From NCBI RefSeq assembly GCF_004000765.1, contig NZ_BILW01000037.1, positions 1-63,924 on the forward strand: a stretch of DNA of 63,924 bases, in the 5' to 3' direction. Made by a program: the position numbers and the translations under genes. This document shows positions 7,142-15,024 of this stretch, one piece after another. The notes beneath the pieces are model-generated. The model was not told the DNA's origin, made no database searches, and saw only the letters and a list, made by a program, of their open reading frames with translations. Numbering within the stretch: the stretch's first letter is position 1; each line of letters opens with the position of its first letter. This DNA is from Paenibacillus chondroitinus NBRC 15376. GTDB taxonomy: Bacteria > Bacillota > Bacilli > Paenibacillales > NBRC-103111.

Positions 7142-8710
7142 TTACTTTACGGTAACATCGTTTAACATCAGATATCCGATTGGACTCAACGAGAATCCTT
7201 TGACATTTTTAGCTGTTACGGCTACGTGATCAATGGTCCGAATTGGAATTAACGGACTGTCTTTCATCTCGATATCTTGCACTTTGGCGTAAATCTCTTT
7301 ACGTTTCTCCACATCTTTCTCACGACGGCCGTCTTCAATTAGCTTATCCACTTCCGCGTTGGTATAGAAAGCCAGATTGCCCTTGCTTCCATGGGAAGAG
7401 CTGTGAAACACATTATACTGATTGTAATCCGCATCCCCGGTCGCATTGCCCCAACCGCCGATAAACAGATTATGTTCACCTTTACCGGTAATATCCAGGT
7501 AAGCACCATACTCCATCACTTTGATTTCAAGGTCGATGCCAATCCCTTTCAACTGAGATTGAACCACTTCTGCCAAGTTGATGCGCTCTTTTCTATCGTC
7601 AGTTACAATAGATGTTTTAAATCCATTTGGAAAACCAGCCTCGGCAAGCAATTCTTTCGCCTTGTTGATGTTGTACGTATATTCGGCCAAATTAGCATTA
7701 AATCCGATCATCTTAGGAGAAAGAGCGGAGATCGCTTTGCTGCCCACACCGTTATAAACGCCTTTGATAATGGAGTCCTTTTCAATGGCATAGGAGAATG
7801 CTTGACGAACGCGCGGGTCATCGAACGGTTTTTTCTTTGTGTTAAAACCGATGTATTCTACCCCAAGCCCTTCGGTGCGAGCCAGTGTCATGGAAGAAGA
7901 ATTTTTCACGCGGTCTAATTCGGTTACAGGCAATTGATCGCTAATTTGAACTTCGCCCGATTCCACCATGGCGACACGCGTAGTATCCTCTGGAACTACT
8001 TTGTAAACAACTTTATCTACTTTCGGAATCTCGCCCCAGTAGCTATCATTTTTGACAAGAACCATCTCTTGTCCTGGCGTCCATGACTGGAATTTGAATG
8101 GACCTGTGCCAATCGGGTTTTTGGAAAGCTTGTCCGCTTGTTCCGCAATGGCTTTCGGGCTAAGGATACTGCCTTCGGTACTAGCTAGAATGGACAGAAT
8201 AGGAGCATACGGATAGGACAAAATGAATTGAACCGTGTAGTCGTCCACAACCTTCACTTCTTTGACCATGGAGAAATTGCTTGCTCTTGGCGAATTAACT
8301 TTTGGATCCAAAGCACGTTCCATAGTCTTCTTAACCGCATCTGCTGTAAACGGCGTGCCATCGTGGAACTTCACACCCTGACGCAGCTTGAACTCCCAAG
8401 TTAAGTCATCGACCTGCTTCCATTCTGATGCCAGAGAAGGCTTGTACTCCATATTTTTATCTGTCATGAGCAGGCCTTCGTAAACTTTACCATAAATGTA
8501 GTTCGCTGAAGGAATGTTTGTAATAAATTGCGGATCCAGGTTGTTCGCGTCCGCTTTTCTTGCGATGGTCAGCGTACCGCCCGCTTGGGAAGCTTCCGCG
8601 GCTTTCCCATTATCTGTTGTCGAATCTGGTGAAGAGGAGCATCCGGCCAACACGGACATACCTGCAAGGGATATCGCGAGAAAGCCGCCGAGAATAAGTT
8701 TTCTTTTCAT
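7142..8710 (-). CDS. ABC transporter substrate-binding lipoprotein (SBP_bac_5 family)
   Basis: Extracytoplasmic binding protein of the dipeptide/oligopeptide/nickel class, 522 residues. The signal peptide ends in the lipobox LAGC (Cys24), followed by a Ser/Thr-rich linker and the family body: KPSLASEWKQ, WEFKLRQGVKFHDGTPFTADAVKKTMERA, IGTGPFKFQSW, and DPRVRQAFSYAIEKDSIIKGVY. It is very probably the receptor for the Dpp-type permease and ATPases encoded at 14.1-18.0 kb, which lack their own binding protein gene. The first gene of an operon with the NCS2 permease. The start has AGGAGGG; two 21-bp-period elements and a cre-like site lie upstream. Confidence 0.9.
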   Translation of the reverse strand: MKRKLILGGFLAISLAGMSVLAGCSSSPDSTTDNGKAAEASQAGGTLTIARKADANNLDPQFITNIPSANYIYGKVYEGLLMTDKNMEYKPSLASEWKQVDDLTWEFKLRQGVKFHDGTPFTADAVKKTMERALDPKVNSPRASNFSMVKEVKVVDDYTVQFILSYPYAPILSILASTEGSILSPKAIAEQADKLSKNPIGTGPFKFQSWTPGQEMVLVKNDSYWGEIPKVDKVVYKVVPEDTTRVAMVESGEVQISDQLPVTELDRVKNSSSMTLARTEGLGVEYIGFNTKKKPFDDPRVRQAFSYAIEKDSIIKGVYNGVGSKAISALSPKMIGFNANLAEYTYNINKAKELLAEAGFPNGFKTSIVTDDRKERINLAEVVQSQLKGIGIDLEIKVMEYGAYLDITGKGEHNLFIGGWGNATGDADYNQYNVFHSSSHGSKGNLAFYTNAEVDKLIEDGRREKDVEKRKEIYAKVQDIEMKDSPLIPIRTIDHVAVTAKNVKGFSLSPIGYLMLNDVTVK

Positions 8711-8766
8711 TGTATAAACCCTCCTATTTCTATCGTTTATCTACTACTTTAAAATGGCTTATTAGC

Positions 8767-8829
8767 ATTATAGAAAAAAATAGCTTTAGAACATTGCACA
8801 TTCTTTACGTCTATTTACAATATCTTTAC
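8767..8829 (-). promoter_or_regulatory. Activator-type promoter with 21-bp direct repeat element (copy A)
   Basis: ATTCTTTAC (8800-8808) and TATCTTTAC (8821-8829) are 21 bp apart with CTATTTAC between them. The nearer half-site begins 28 bp upstream of a minus-strand TATAAT (8772-8767) that has no recognisable -35. The same layout is found upstream of the amidohydrolase operon. Confidence 0.65.
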
Positions 8830-8858
8830 TATTTTTAATATGCAAACAAGCTACAACC

Positions 8859-8874
8859 AGGAAAGCGCTAACAT
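8859..8874. promoter_or_regulatory. cre-like site (CcpA)
   Basis: AGGAAAGCGCTAACAT matches the catabolite-responsive element consensus WTGNAARCGNWWWCAW at all but one position. It lies between the two TCTTTAC elements upstream of the binding protein gene, so the operon may be under carbon catabolite control. Confidence 0.5.
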
Positions 8875-8958
8875 AGTATCTTTCATGCAAAATCCCCTTT
8901 ACGAATGAATGGTCTTCTTATTTCGATAATAAATAATTTTCAGATTATTTAGTTTCAC

Positions 8959-8988
8959 AATCTTTACTTGTATTTATATAATCTTTAC
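8959..8988 (-). promoter_or_regulatory. 21-bp direct repeat element (copy B)
   Basis: AATCTTTAC at 8959-8967 and again at 8980-8988, exactly 21 bp apart, with TTGTATTTA between them. It is about 250 bp upstream of the binding protein start, in the same orientation as copy A. Confidence 0.6.
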
Positions 8989-9008
8989 TTCTTTTTCTTT
9001 AAAAAAAA

Positions 9009-9044
9009 TAAAACCGCCAAGTTCACCTTACCTTGACAGTTTTA
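9009..9044 (-). terminator. Rho-independent terminator of the lectin gene
   Basis: On the minus strand AAAACTGTCAAG pairs with CTTGGCGGTTTT, followed by A and eight T. Confidence 0.7.
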
Positions 9045-9064
9045 TTAAGTTTAACGAGTATTCG

Positions 9065-9598
9065 TTATGATAATAAATACCAGTGCTGATTGTGGCCGCC
9101 ATTATCATACCATTGAATGGCTTGCCCTCCATCGGATGTCGATTGTCCCGACATATCCAACAATTTGCCGCTGCCACGGTTTTTAATTTTCACCGGATCA
9201 TTTTCACCGGTTCCGATAATTTCCCACTGTTGATTCCACCCGTTATTGTCCGGCCATTGAATGACATTGGCCCCATCAGAGGAAGATACTCCGCTAACAT
9301 CCAATAAATATCCACTGCCTACGTTTCTGATATGATAATATCCGTTTCCTAAATATTCGAGATACCATTTCTGATAATCCCCTTCTACATTCGGAAATTG
9401 TTGAATTAGCGCACCTTCCGCTTGTTTATCCCATCCGCTGACGGATAGCGCCTTTAAGCTGCGTTCATTAATAAGTTTCAGAGCAAATTGTGTTCCCGAT
9501 GCGTACGACGTCGAAGTTCCTGCGAATGGCGAGATGGATGCAACTAACACAAGCACCAATATCGTTATCCATCCGTACCTAATTAGACATTGTTTCAT
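9065..9598 (-). CDS. Secreted ricin-type beta-trefoil lectin domain protein
   Basis: Exported 177-residue protein made almost only of a ricin-type (CBM13-like) beta-trefoil. A signal peptide of about 34 residues (hydrophobic ITILVLVLVASISPFAG, cleavage near SYASG) is followed by repeats with the family's QxW signature: QKWYLEY, NQQWEII and NQHWYLL, and two GSGYLLDVSG / GSGKLLDMSG blocks. Such modules bind carbohydrate; no catalytic domain is attached, so it may be a stand-alone lectin. Start ATG at 9598 follows AAAGGGAG. It is embedded between the binding protein operon and the amidohydrolase operon but has its own terminator. Confidence 0.85.
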   Translation of the reverse strand: MKQCLIRYGWITILVLVLVASISPFAGTSTSYASGTQFALKLINERSLKALSVSGWDKQAEGALIQQFPNVEGDYQKWYLEYLGNGYYHIRNVGSGYLLDVSGVSSSDGANVIQWPDNNGWNQQWEIIGTGENDPVKIKNRGSGKLLDMSGQSTSDGGQAIQWYDNGGHNQHWYLLS

Positions 9599-9663
9599 GA
9601 AAGTGCACTCCCTTTTTAATTGATTAACATACGCCAGTGATGTTTAAGAACGAGTTTTATGTA

Positions 9664-9683
9664 TTACACTTTAATCACCTCCT
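9664..9683 (-). promoter_or_regulatory. Perfect Shine-Dalgarno followed by a GTG-TAA start-stop
   Basis: On the minus strand AGGAGGTGAT (9683-9674), fully complementary to the 16S rRNA tail, is followed 8 bp after AGGAGG by GTG and directly by TAA. It lies 66 bp upstream of the lectin start. No frame follows, so it may serve as a ribosome-binding mRNA stabiliser (STAB-SD type) or a start-stop element. Confidence 0.45.
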
Positions 9684-9847
9684 AAATCAGTCAGGCAATC
9701 AAGTTCTCATTAAATTCTTTATTTGGGATTAATTTCAATTCCATCCTACACTACTGGCCTCACTCTTTTCATTGATATTTTCAGGGTATTCCTTACTAGT
9801 TCCTTACAGCATGACAAAAATGATCAAGGATTTGAGAAACGCACAAC

Positions 9848-9893
9848 AAAAAAAGGCATAGCCCTCTCCCGAATGAGAGAAAACTATGCCTTT
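9848..9893 (-). terminator. Rho-independent terminator of the amidohydrolase operon
   Basis: On the minus strand AAAGGCATAG pairs with CTATGCCTTT and is followed by further T residues, 6 bp after the last amidohydrolase stop. Confidence 0.75.
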
Positions 9894-9898
9894 GGTGA

Positions 9899-11125
9899 TT
9901 ACAACGAACCGGAAACGACATTCCCGCGATACAGCACCGCTTGACGCTCGGCTCTCCGCGCTACCGCTTCCGCCGAACAACTCGCGTGAACAAGCACCGC
10001 GCTTGCTTCGTCGCCAACAGCCGGCCAGACGCGAGCACCTTCCGCAGAAAGCGGAATCTTGTCGCCTGTAATGAAGCCGAGCGCCTGCGCCAGCGAACGC
10101 TCATCACTCCAGCGGAATCGCTCCGCCAGGCGGCCGACTCTTTCCAAACTGTCTCCTTGGCCGAATGGGGACCAATGATCCGTGATGCTATCGTCGCCTA
10201 GCGAGACGGATACGCCTTTTTGCTTGAGCAGCGGAATCGGTATCGTCGCTCGGTTAATTGGCACGGTGGAGGTAATCGCGATGCCCAGCTGCGCAAACAA
10301 CTCGGCCACCTCGCTTTGCAGCTCGACCGGAACGTCAGCGAAACCTAGCGCATGGCTGACGGTTACGCGCCCCTGCCAACCCGCTTCCTCGGTTAGTGCG
10401 GCAAGCCTTTTGAAAGTAAAGATCCCCAAATGGCCCGGGTCATGGATGTGAACGTCCACGTCAGCATCAGCCTCTACAGCCAATTCCATAATCGTATTTA
10501 ACGATTTCTCAATGTTCTGATCGACGGAGGCCGGGTCTACGCCACCCATGGATGTCGCTCCCATTCGCAGCGCCTCGCGCGCCATTTCCACAACGTTGCT
10601 GCGCAGCAGCCCGTGCTGCGGGAAGGCTACGATTTCGCCAGACAGCTTGCCGGAATAAGTTTCAAAAGCATGCAGAGTGGCTTCAAGATTTTTCAAGCCA
10701 ATATAGGGATCGATGTTGCAATGGCTGCGGACGTGGGTCGTTCCGTTTTTCAGCAGCAGTCCAAGCATCGCTTCAGCTCGTTCCCTGGCAGTTGGGAGCA
10801 GCTCTGTCAGCAGCGTCTCTTCTTCCTTTAAACGAGTAAAAATGTTCACAGGCGGGGAACAAGCTTTCCACGGCCCTCCGTAATACGTTTTATCGATATG
10901 AATATGCATATCGCGGAACGCTGGAAGAAGAAGCAGCTTCTTCGCGTCTTGCTTAGGCAGATCGCTGTCTAAGCTTGCGTCAGCAGACACGATTTGCGCA
11001 ATCTTCCCATCTTCAATAAGCAGGTGGCAAATCTCCGTTTCCGTACCTGCAATTCTTCCATTTTCATAGCGATAGCCGCTCTCCAAACAAACGTTAGTTA
11101 GCCAATAAGCCGTTGTCATACTCAT
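9899..11125 (-). CDS. Cytosine deaminase-like metal-dependent amidohydrolase (paralogue 2)
   Basis: Amidohydrolase-superfamily enzyme of the bacterial cytosine deaminase (CodA) group, about 408 residues. Metal ligands can be placed: HIHIDKTY, HIHDPG, SHALGF, and the Asp in LGDDSITDHW; VAFPQHG matches the substrate-contacting FPQ of CodA. Where CodA has H-C-x-E with the catalytic Glu, this protein has H-I-H-D, so the substrate is probably not cytosine itself. About half the residues match the paralogue at 12646-13872. The ATG at 11125 has AAAGGGTG 8 bp upstream; a further ATG at 11152 has no such site. Last gene of the three-gene operon, 39 bp after the middle gene. Confidence 0.8.
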   Translation of the reverse strand: MSMTTAYWLTNVCLESGYRYENGRIAGTETEICHLLIEDGKIAQIVSADASLDSDLPKQDAKKLLLLPAFRDMHIHIDKTYYGGPWKACSPPVNIFTRLKEEETLLTELLPTARERAEAMLGLLLKNGTTHVRSHCNIDPYIGLKNLEATLHAFETYSGKLSGEIVAFPQHGLLRSNVVEMAREALRMGATSMGGVDPASVDQNIEKSLNTIMELAVEADADVDVHIHDPGHLGIFTFKRLAALTEEAGWQGRVTVSHALGFADVPVELQSEVAELFAQLGIAITSTVPINRATIPIPLLKQKGVSVSLGDDSITDHWSPFGQGDSLERVGRLAERFRWSDERSLAQALGFITGDKIPLSAEGARVWPAVGDEASAVLVHASCSAEAVARRAERQAVLYRGNVVSGSL

Positions 11126-11164
11126 GTTGGTTACACCCTTTCTCCCTGTCAAATTTGTAATCTC

Positions 11165-12649
11165 TTACAGCAACTCAGGATCAAAACGCTTCTCATCCAC
11201 ATAAGCTCTGGTGTGACCCCAGAAATATTTGGTCGGTTCCATATATTTCTGCAGCCCTGCGCGCTCAATCGTCCGTTTCGCTTCTTCATTCGCTTCATCA
11301 AGTGCCGAGAATTCATCAACCGTTAGCACTTTGCGATCTTCCATCACGATTTTCCCATTCACAATAACGTTGTCTACGTCGCTCCCCACGGCCTGATGGA
11401 CCAAACGGTGCACATACATATACTCAGGTGTCAAATGAGGCTGGCGCATGTTGACCGTAATCACATCCGCTTTTTTCCCAGCTTCCAAAGAGCCTAGTTC
11501 ATCATCCCAGCCTACACAGCGGGCGGCATCGATCGTGACCATCTCAAGCAGCTTGCCGGCCGGCAAATAGTAGTAATCTTTAAGCGCCGCTTGATGAATC
11601 ATCTGCGTCTTGCGCATTGCTTGAAACATGTCAAAGCTGGCTGCAGGTGAGGTACCGTCCGTGGAAATCGCCACAGTTGCGCCCATCTCCATCAGTTCCG
11701 TAATAGGCGTTCGCGCATTCACTTGTCCAAATCCTGGTGCAGAGCTAACATTGGTTCCTGTTTCAGCCAAAATTCGCGCTTCATCAAACGAAATGCCGCG
11801 GCAATGCTGCAGATGCACATCTGGCCCAAGCAGAGCGTTTTCTTTATCTTGAATCGCCAGGTGAATCATGCCTCCGAAGGCATCCGAGTGAATCCGCGTG
11901 TTATATTTTCGAGCGATCTCGCGAATTTTTTTCGCTTGATAACGATCATGATCGGTTAAGCCATATAACTGGTCCGGCGGCGTCGGGGCTGACGGATTAA
12001 CCGAAGTAACGATTACAAAAGGCGTGATGAAAGCACGAATATGATCGTCGTGCGCATGATGCAAAGCTTCAATGACCGACTCGGCACCTTGCAGCACTTC
12101 TTCGTAAGTTACTTCTCTGATTACCCGCTTCCCATCCACCCAACGGCTGAACGAATGCGGCCACGGCGGATTGCAAGGGCCCGTACAGACGATCTCCCGA
12201 ATGCCAACTTCGGAATAAGCTTTGGCGTGATTAAGCGCAAAGATCGGATCGTCGGAGCGAGGCATCGAACCAAGCACACAGGCGCCTGTCGTAATCCCTG
12301 CTTTTAAACGTTCAAGCGCATTCAGCTTACCTTCGTAATACCAGAACTCATCCGTTACAAAGTGCTTATACGTATGCGTCATGATCGGCATCCAGAAACT
12401 GATATTGTCCATGGCGATTGTCTTGAACATGGAATGGCCGCCGTGACCATGGACATCGATCAAGCCAGGCAGGACACAGTGGTGATTGCAATCGATCGTT
12501 TTCTTCGCCTCATACTTCGCAAGTAATTGCTCGGTGTCAGCAACCTCCAGAATTCTCCCATCGTGGATCGCGACAGCCCCATTCTCGAGAATGCGACGAT
12601 CTTGATCCATGGTAATCACGACGCCATGAACGAGTAGTAAATCAATCAT
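11165..12649 (-). CDS. TRZ/ATZ-type amidohydrolase
   Basis: Metal-dependent hydrolase of the COG0402 (TrzN/AtzA/SsnA-like) group, 494 residues, cytoplasmic. Features: a small N- and C-terminal composite beta domain around a TIM barrel; LPGLIDVHGHGGHS in place of the usual H-x-H strand 1 motif; RIHSDAFGG and LQHCRGIS for the later His ligands; and ISTDGTSPA for the Asp. Family members deaminate or dechlorinate triazines, guanine and related rings; the exact reaction is not predictable. It overlaps the upstream paralogue by 4 bp (ATGA) with AGGAGG at 9 bp, so the two are translationally coupled. Confidence 0.8.
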   Translation of the reverse strand: MIDLLLVHGVVITMDQDRRILENGAVAIHDGRILEVADTEQLLAKYEAKKTIDCNHHCVLPGLIDVHGHGGHSMFKTIAMDNISFWMPIMTHTYKHFVTDEFWYYEGKLNALERLKAGITTGACVLGSMPRSDDPIFALNHAKAYSEVGIREIVCTGPCNPPWPHSFSRWVDGKRVIREVTYEEVLQGAESVIEALHHAHDDHIRAFITPFVIVTSVNPSAPTPPDQLYGLTDHDRYQAKKIREIARKYNTRIHSDAFGGMIHLAIQDKENALLGPDVHLQHCRGISFDEARILAETGTNVSSAPGFGQVNARTPITELMEMGATVAISTDGTSPAASFDMFQAMRKTQMIHQAALKDYYYLPAGKLLEMVTIDAARCVGWDDELGSLEAGKKADVITVNMRQPHLTPEYMYVHRLVHQAVGSDVDNVIVNGKIVMEDRKVLTVDEFSALDEANEEAKRTIERAGLQKYMEPTKYFWGHTRAYVDEKRFDPELL

Positions 12650-13872
12650 GGCTGGAGTCCTCCTGCCACCAACGTCCCGCGGTAGAAGACGGCCTTACGC
12701 TCAGCTCTTCTCGCGACAGCCTCCGCTGTGGAAGTAGCCTCCACCAGAACCACGCTTGCCTCATCTCCGACATTAGGCCATGCACGTTTGCCGTCTCGAT
12801 CCAGCGGCGTCTTTCCGCCGGTAATGAAACCGAGCGATTGCGACAAGGACAACTCGTCAATCCAGCGGAAACGTTCGGCTAAGCGGCCTGCCCGTTCCAA
12901 AATGTCCCCGTTCCCGAAAGGCTGCCAAGTATCAAAAATATTATCGCAGCCTGCCGCAACAGCCACCCCTTTCTCATGCAAAAGCGGTACCGGCGGCAGT
13001 GTTCTGCTGTGTGGCGCGCTTGTAATGATCGTAATGCCGGCCTCGGCTAAAATAGCGGACAAATCCGCAGCTTCACCGGCAGGCACTTCGCCAAGAGCGA
13101 ACGCGTGGCTGATCGCCACTCTTCCTTGCAAACCCGCTTCCATCGTAAGCGCTGCCAACCGTCTCATCGTAAAAGTGCCCAAATAATCCGGATCGTGCAG
13201 ATGCAGATCGACTCCCGCATTCGCCTCAACAGCCAGCTCCATCATCTGCTGCAAAGAAGCTTCAACGTCCCCGTCCACCATGGCGGGATCGACGCCGCCA
13301 ATCAGCGTAGCGCCTTCACGAAGGGCTGCTCTAACCAGCTCTTTGGACCCGGATCGCAATAAGCCATGTTGTGGAAAAGCTACTATTTCATAAGAAAGTT
13401 TCCCCTCATAAGTATCCAACGCCTTCTGCACGGCTTCCAGGTTATGCAGTCCTGCTTCCGGATAAATATCCACATGCGTCCGCACTTCCGTCGAACCTGC
13501 ACTTAATAGCGTAGCCAGCAAGTTTTCTGCTCGCTCCTGGGTCGAAGTCGGCAGTGAAGGAAGAATCCGTTTCTCCACTTCGAAACGTCCCATGATATTA
13601 GCTACAGGGGTGACTGCACGCCACGTATCCCCAATTAACGTCTTATCCAAATGAACATGTTTTTCAATAAATGATGGCAATAACAGCAGGTTCTTTCCGT
13701 CTTGCTTTGGAAGATCTGTTTCTAGCGGTTTATCCGCTGTAACGATTTCATTGATGACGCCACCCTCTATACGCAGATGGCAGATTTCAGTTTCTGTCCC
13801 GGAGATCACGCCATTTTCATACAAATAGCCGCTCTCCAGACGAACATTGGTTAACCAATAAGATGAACTCAC
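12646..13872 (-). CDS. Cytosine deaminase-like metal-dependent amidohydrolase (paralogue 1)
   Basis: First gene of the amidohydrolase operon, 408 residues from the GTG start. Metal and active-site motifs parallel CodA: HVHLDKTL, RTHVDIYPEAG, VAFPQHG, LHLHDPDYLG, SHAFALG and GCDNIFDTW. As in its paralogue, the CodA H-C-x-E is H-L-H-D. GTG at 13872 is chosen because AAGGGTGAG precedes it and the protein then aligns with the paralogue's start (YWLTNV.LESGY); a TTG at 13902 is the alternative. Upstream lies the 21-bp-period element and a TATAAT; the gene is divergent from the ABC transporter operon. Confidence 0.8.
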   Translation of the reverse strand: MSSSYWLTNVRLESGYLYENGVISGTETEICHLRIEGGVINEIVTADKPLETDLPKQDGKNLLLLPSFIEKHVHLDKTLIGDTWRAVTPVANIMGRFEVEKRILPSLPTSTQERAENLLATLLSAGSTEVRTHVDIYPEAGLHNLEAVQKALDTYEGKLSYEIVAFPQHGLLRSGSKELVRAALREGATLIGGVDPAMVDGDVEASLQQMMELAVEANAGVDLHLHDPDYLGTFTMRRLAALTMEAGLQGRVAISHAFALGEVPAGEAADLSAILAEAGITIITSAPHSRTLPPVPLLHEKGVAVAAGCDNIFDTWQPFGNGDILERAGRLAERFRWIDELSLSQSLGFITGGKTPLDRDGKRAWPNVGDEASVVLVEATSTAEAVARRAERKAVFYRGTLVAGGLQP

Positions 13873-13932
13873 GAATTGCTCACCCTTCCTTCCTTTTCCC
13901 AAAATTCGGTGTGATTTGCTCGTACTCCCTCA

Positions 13933-13994
13933 ATTATAAAGAATATTCTGTGTTTTATTTTCACAATCTTTACTTCTATTTAAGGTATCTTTAC
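13933..13994 (-). promoter_or_regulatory. Activator-type promoter with 21-bp direct repeat element (copy C)
   Basis: AATCTTTAC (13965-13973) and TATCTTTAC (13986-13994), 21 bp apart, with TTCTATTTA between. A minus-strand TATAAT (13938-13933) begins 27 bp away and lacks a good -35. A weaker third half-site, CTTATTTAC, ends at 14016 toward the ABC operon, so the region may serve both divergent operons. Confidence 0.65.
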
Positions 13995-14064
13995 GAGTTG
14001 CCCAAAGCTTATTTACTTCGCCTTGTTTTCTGATAACTTTAATTAAACAAAGGAGGACTGCTAG

Positions 14065-14964
14065 ATGAATGTTGAATATGCTGGACAAAAGCAAGCGCTA
14101 CCAAAACAGGCTCTCTCCGCTCGTCCTGGCAAGTGGAGAACATTTTATTTAAAGCTTCGGAAAAATAAGTTAGCGATGTTGGGTGGGTACGTAATTCTTT
14201 TTTACTTCCTTGTCGCAATCTTCGCTCCGCTGCTAGCACCATACGATCCCTATCATATTGATTTAGTGAACAAACTAAAACCTCCCTCAGTCGAACATTG
14301 GATGGGGACGGATGATAAGGGTCGCGACGTGCTTAGCCGGTTGATTGTCGGGACGCGCCTCTCACTCTCTGTAGGGTTCGTAGCCGTATTTATCGGAGCC
14401 TTCTTCGGAATCGTTCTCGGTTTATTTGCCGGTTATTATGGAAAATGGGTGGATACGATCATCATGCGTGTGATTGACGTTTTGCTTGCTTTCCCGGGCA
14501 TTTTGCTAGCCCTCGCCATCGTAAGCGCCTTAGGCCCCAGTCTAATCAATGTCATGATCGCCATTGGCGTATTTTCCATTCCGATGTTCGCCCGGATCGT
14601 TCGCGGTTCGACCTTGTCGGTTAAAAAATTGGAATACATCGACGCCATTCGCTCATTAGGAGCCAGCGATATGCGGATCATCTTCGTGCACATTTTCCCG
14701 AACATCCTGTCTCCGATTATCGTTCAAGCGACTCTAAGGCTCGCAACGGCCATCCTCTCTGCCGCAGGCTTATCTTTCTTGGGACTAGGCGCTCAACCGC
14801 CTTTGCCTGAGTGGGGTGCCATGCTGAGCAATGGCCGCGACTTTTTATTCACAGTCCCTTATTTGGCTTTATTTCCGGGACTAGCTATCTCTACATTAGT
14901 TATTGGTTTTAACGTATTTGGAGACGGGCTAAGAGACGCTCTGGATCCAAGAATGAAACAGTAA
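14065..14964 (+). CDS. Dpp/Opp-type ABC transporter permease, DppC-like
   Basis: Inner-membrane permease of the peptide/nickel/opine ABC class, 299 residues. It has the family's N-terminal segment with one span and FAPLLAPYDPY, then HWMGTDDKGRDVLSRLIVGTRLSLSVG, and a cytoplasmic EAA-type loop (YIDAIRSLGASDMRIIFVHIFPN) that contacts the ATPases. The C-terminus GDGLRDALDPRMKQ is typical of DppC. AAAGGAGG precedes ATG. The order here is C-B-D-F rather than the usual B-C-D-F, and no binding protein gene is present in the operon; the receptor is probably the lipoprotein at 7142-8710. Confidence 0.9.
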   Translation: MNVEYAGQKQALPKQALSARPGKWRTFYLKLRKNKLAMLGGYVILFYFLVAIFAPLLAPYDPYHIDLVNKLKPPSVEHWMGTDDKGRDVLSRLIVGTRLSLSVGFVAVFIGAFFGIVLGLFAGYYGKWVDTIIMRVIDVLLAFPGILLALAIVSALGPSLINVMIAIGVFSIPMFARIVRGSTLSVKKLEYIDAIRSLGASDMRIIFVHIFPNILSPIIVQATLRLATAILSAAGLSFLGLGAQPPLPEWGAMLSNGRDFLFTVPYLALFPGLAISTLVIGFNVFGDGLRDALDPRMKQ

Positions 14965-14989
14965 TCTTTAAGCGTATGCTTTCGAAGAC

Positions 14990-15009
14990 AGTCTTCCTAA
15001 AGGAAGACT
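14990..15009 (+). other. Intercistronic hairpin
   Basis: AGTCTTCC-TAAA-GGAAGACT, a perfect 8-bp stem with a 4-base loop, between the two permease genes. No T-run follows, so it is not a terminator; a role in mRNA processing or stability is possible. Confidence 0.5.
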
Positions 15010-15024
15010 CTAAGGGGGATAACC

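Larger units (their letters stand above)
9599..9898. other. Lectin leader and intergenic region
   Basis: No gene of credible length. It contains the lectin 5' leader with the start-stop element at 9664-9683 and, at the far end, the terminator of the amidohydrolase operon. Confidence 0.5.

Noticed and set aside
7245..7262. A TAACGGACT match inside the binding protein gene, as in the 24-bp repeat
   Set aside because: Only one arm matches and the site is within well-conserved coding sequence, so it is probably chance.
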